64,000 nucleotides of DNA from Ferruginibacter sp. (GTDB lineage: Bacteria; Bacteroidota; Bacteroidia; Chitinophagales; Chitinophagaceae): contig JAOQAK010000073.1 in the NCBI GenBank assembly GCA_025963635.1, forward strand, positions 23,646 to 87,645, read 5' to 3'. Shown one piece after another: positions 63,851 to 64,000 of the stretch. Position numbers and translations under genes: made by a program. The notes beneath the pieces were generated by a model. It was given only the letters and a program-made list of their open reading frames with translations. It was not told the DNA's origin and made no database searches. Numbering within the stretch: position 1 is the first letter of the stretch; the number at the start of each line of letters is the position of its first letter.

Positions 63851-64000
63851 ATGGATACACATTACACTTATTTTCTCCTCCTCGCAGCTGCACTGGCGGG
63901 ACCTTTGGCTTTAAGCTTTGATAAAAAAGTAGCTTTTTATAAAAAATGGAGATGGCTTTTTCCTGAAATGATCATCCCGGCACTGTTTTACATCGGATGG
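63851..64000 (+). CDS. Lycopene cyclase domain protein (CrtYcd type), N-terminal part
   Basis: An ATG at 63851 opens a frame that runs off the window after 50 codons. The product has TYFLLLAAALAGPLALSFD followed by KKVAFYKKWRWLFPEM and a second hydrophobic stretch. This matches the first repeat of CrtYc/CrtYd-type membrane lycopene cyclases, in particular the PLxLSFDKKVxFYxxW pattern. It would form the beta ring that CrtZ hydroxylates. Only the start is visible, so full length and fusion state are unknown. Confidence 0.82.
   Translation, partial: MDTHYTYFLLLAAALAGPLALSFDKKVAFYKKWRWLFPEMIIPALFYIGW

Noticed and set aside
1..64000. CRISPR arrays, tRNA or rRNA genes, intact insertion sequences and cobalamin riboswitches
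   Set aside because: Scanning by eye found no regular repeat-spacer array, no tRNA T-arm signature, no transposase pattern and no B12-box before the CarH-like gene. A covariance-model search would be decisive.

Overview
The window looks like a chromosomal segment from a Bacteroidota bacterium, most likely of the Chitinophagaceae type. Reasons: most genes lack a clear Shine-Dalgarno sequence, two regions carry the TTG / TANNTTTG promoter pattern of this phylum, and the gene families are typical of it (DUF6786-like lipoprotein, Bacteroidota-type TonB C-terminal domain, CruF/CrtYcd carotenoid genes, PAS-rich histidine kinases). No rRNA, tRNA, CRISPR array or intact transposase gene was seen.

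Region 1 (1-8.3 kb) is a tellurium-resistance-like signalling block: the end of a TelA gene, an unknown partner, three TerY-like von Willebrand factor A (VWA) proteins, a small membrane protein, a PP2C phosphatase with an Ig-like N-terminal module, a protein kinase with a zinc ribbon, and a TerC membrane protein. This matches the TerY-kinase-phosphatase triad idea. Related inverted repeats lie on both sides of the VWA-to-kinase block. Region 2 (8.3-17.2 kb) holds a frameshifted TonB-type gene, a PQQ/cytochrome c dehydrogenase, a PAP2 phosphatase, and a likely sugar-use group (DUF6786-like, FAH-family, GH172, CE1-like esterase).

Region 3 (17.2-25.2 kb) is a two-component cluster: a hybrid kinase, a CheY-like regulator, a 1540-residue kinase with seven PAS domains, a GAF domain and a degenerate CheB domain, and a divergent LuxR-type regulator. 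Region 4 (25.3-28.6 kb) holds galM, galK and a convergent HGSNAT-like membrane acyltransferase.

Region 5 (29-55.9 kb) is a large surface-polysaccharide region. It begins with a CDP-sugar operon (rfbF, rfbG, a C-methyltransferase-like gene, a reductase, a two-subunit transketolase, a TylF-like methyltransferase), which suggests a branched or methylated deoxysugar. Glycosyltransferases, two paralogous flippases, an acetyltransferase, a Wza-like exporter, a Wzz-like protein, a Wzy-like polymerase, rmlB, rmlA and a WlbB-like acetyltransferase follow. One glycosyltransferase is a pseudogene. An ABC-F gene and an unknown membrane protein, both on the minus strand, divide the region in two.

Region 6 (56.2 kb to the end) is a carotenoid locus: a MerR regulator with the full CarH-type B12-binding signature, an ECF sigma factor preceded by a strong palindrome, then crtI, crtB, idi, a crtD-like desaturase, cruF, crtZ and the start of a CrtYcd-type lycopene cyclase. 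The set predicts a light-controlled monocyclic hydroxylated carotenoid of the saproxanthin type. This is the most complete and most testable system in the window.
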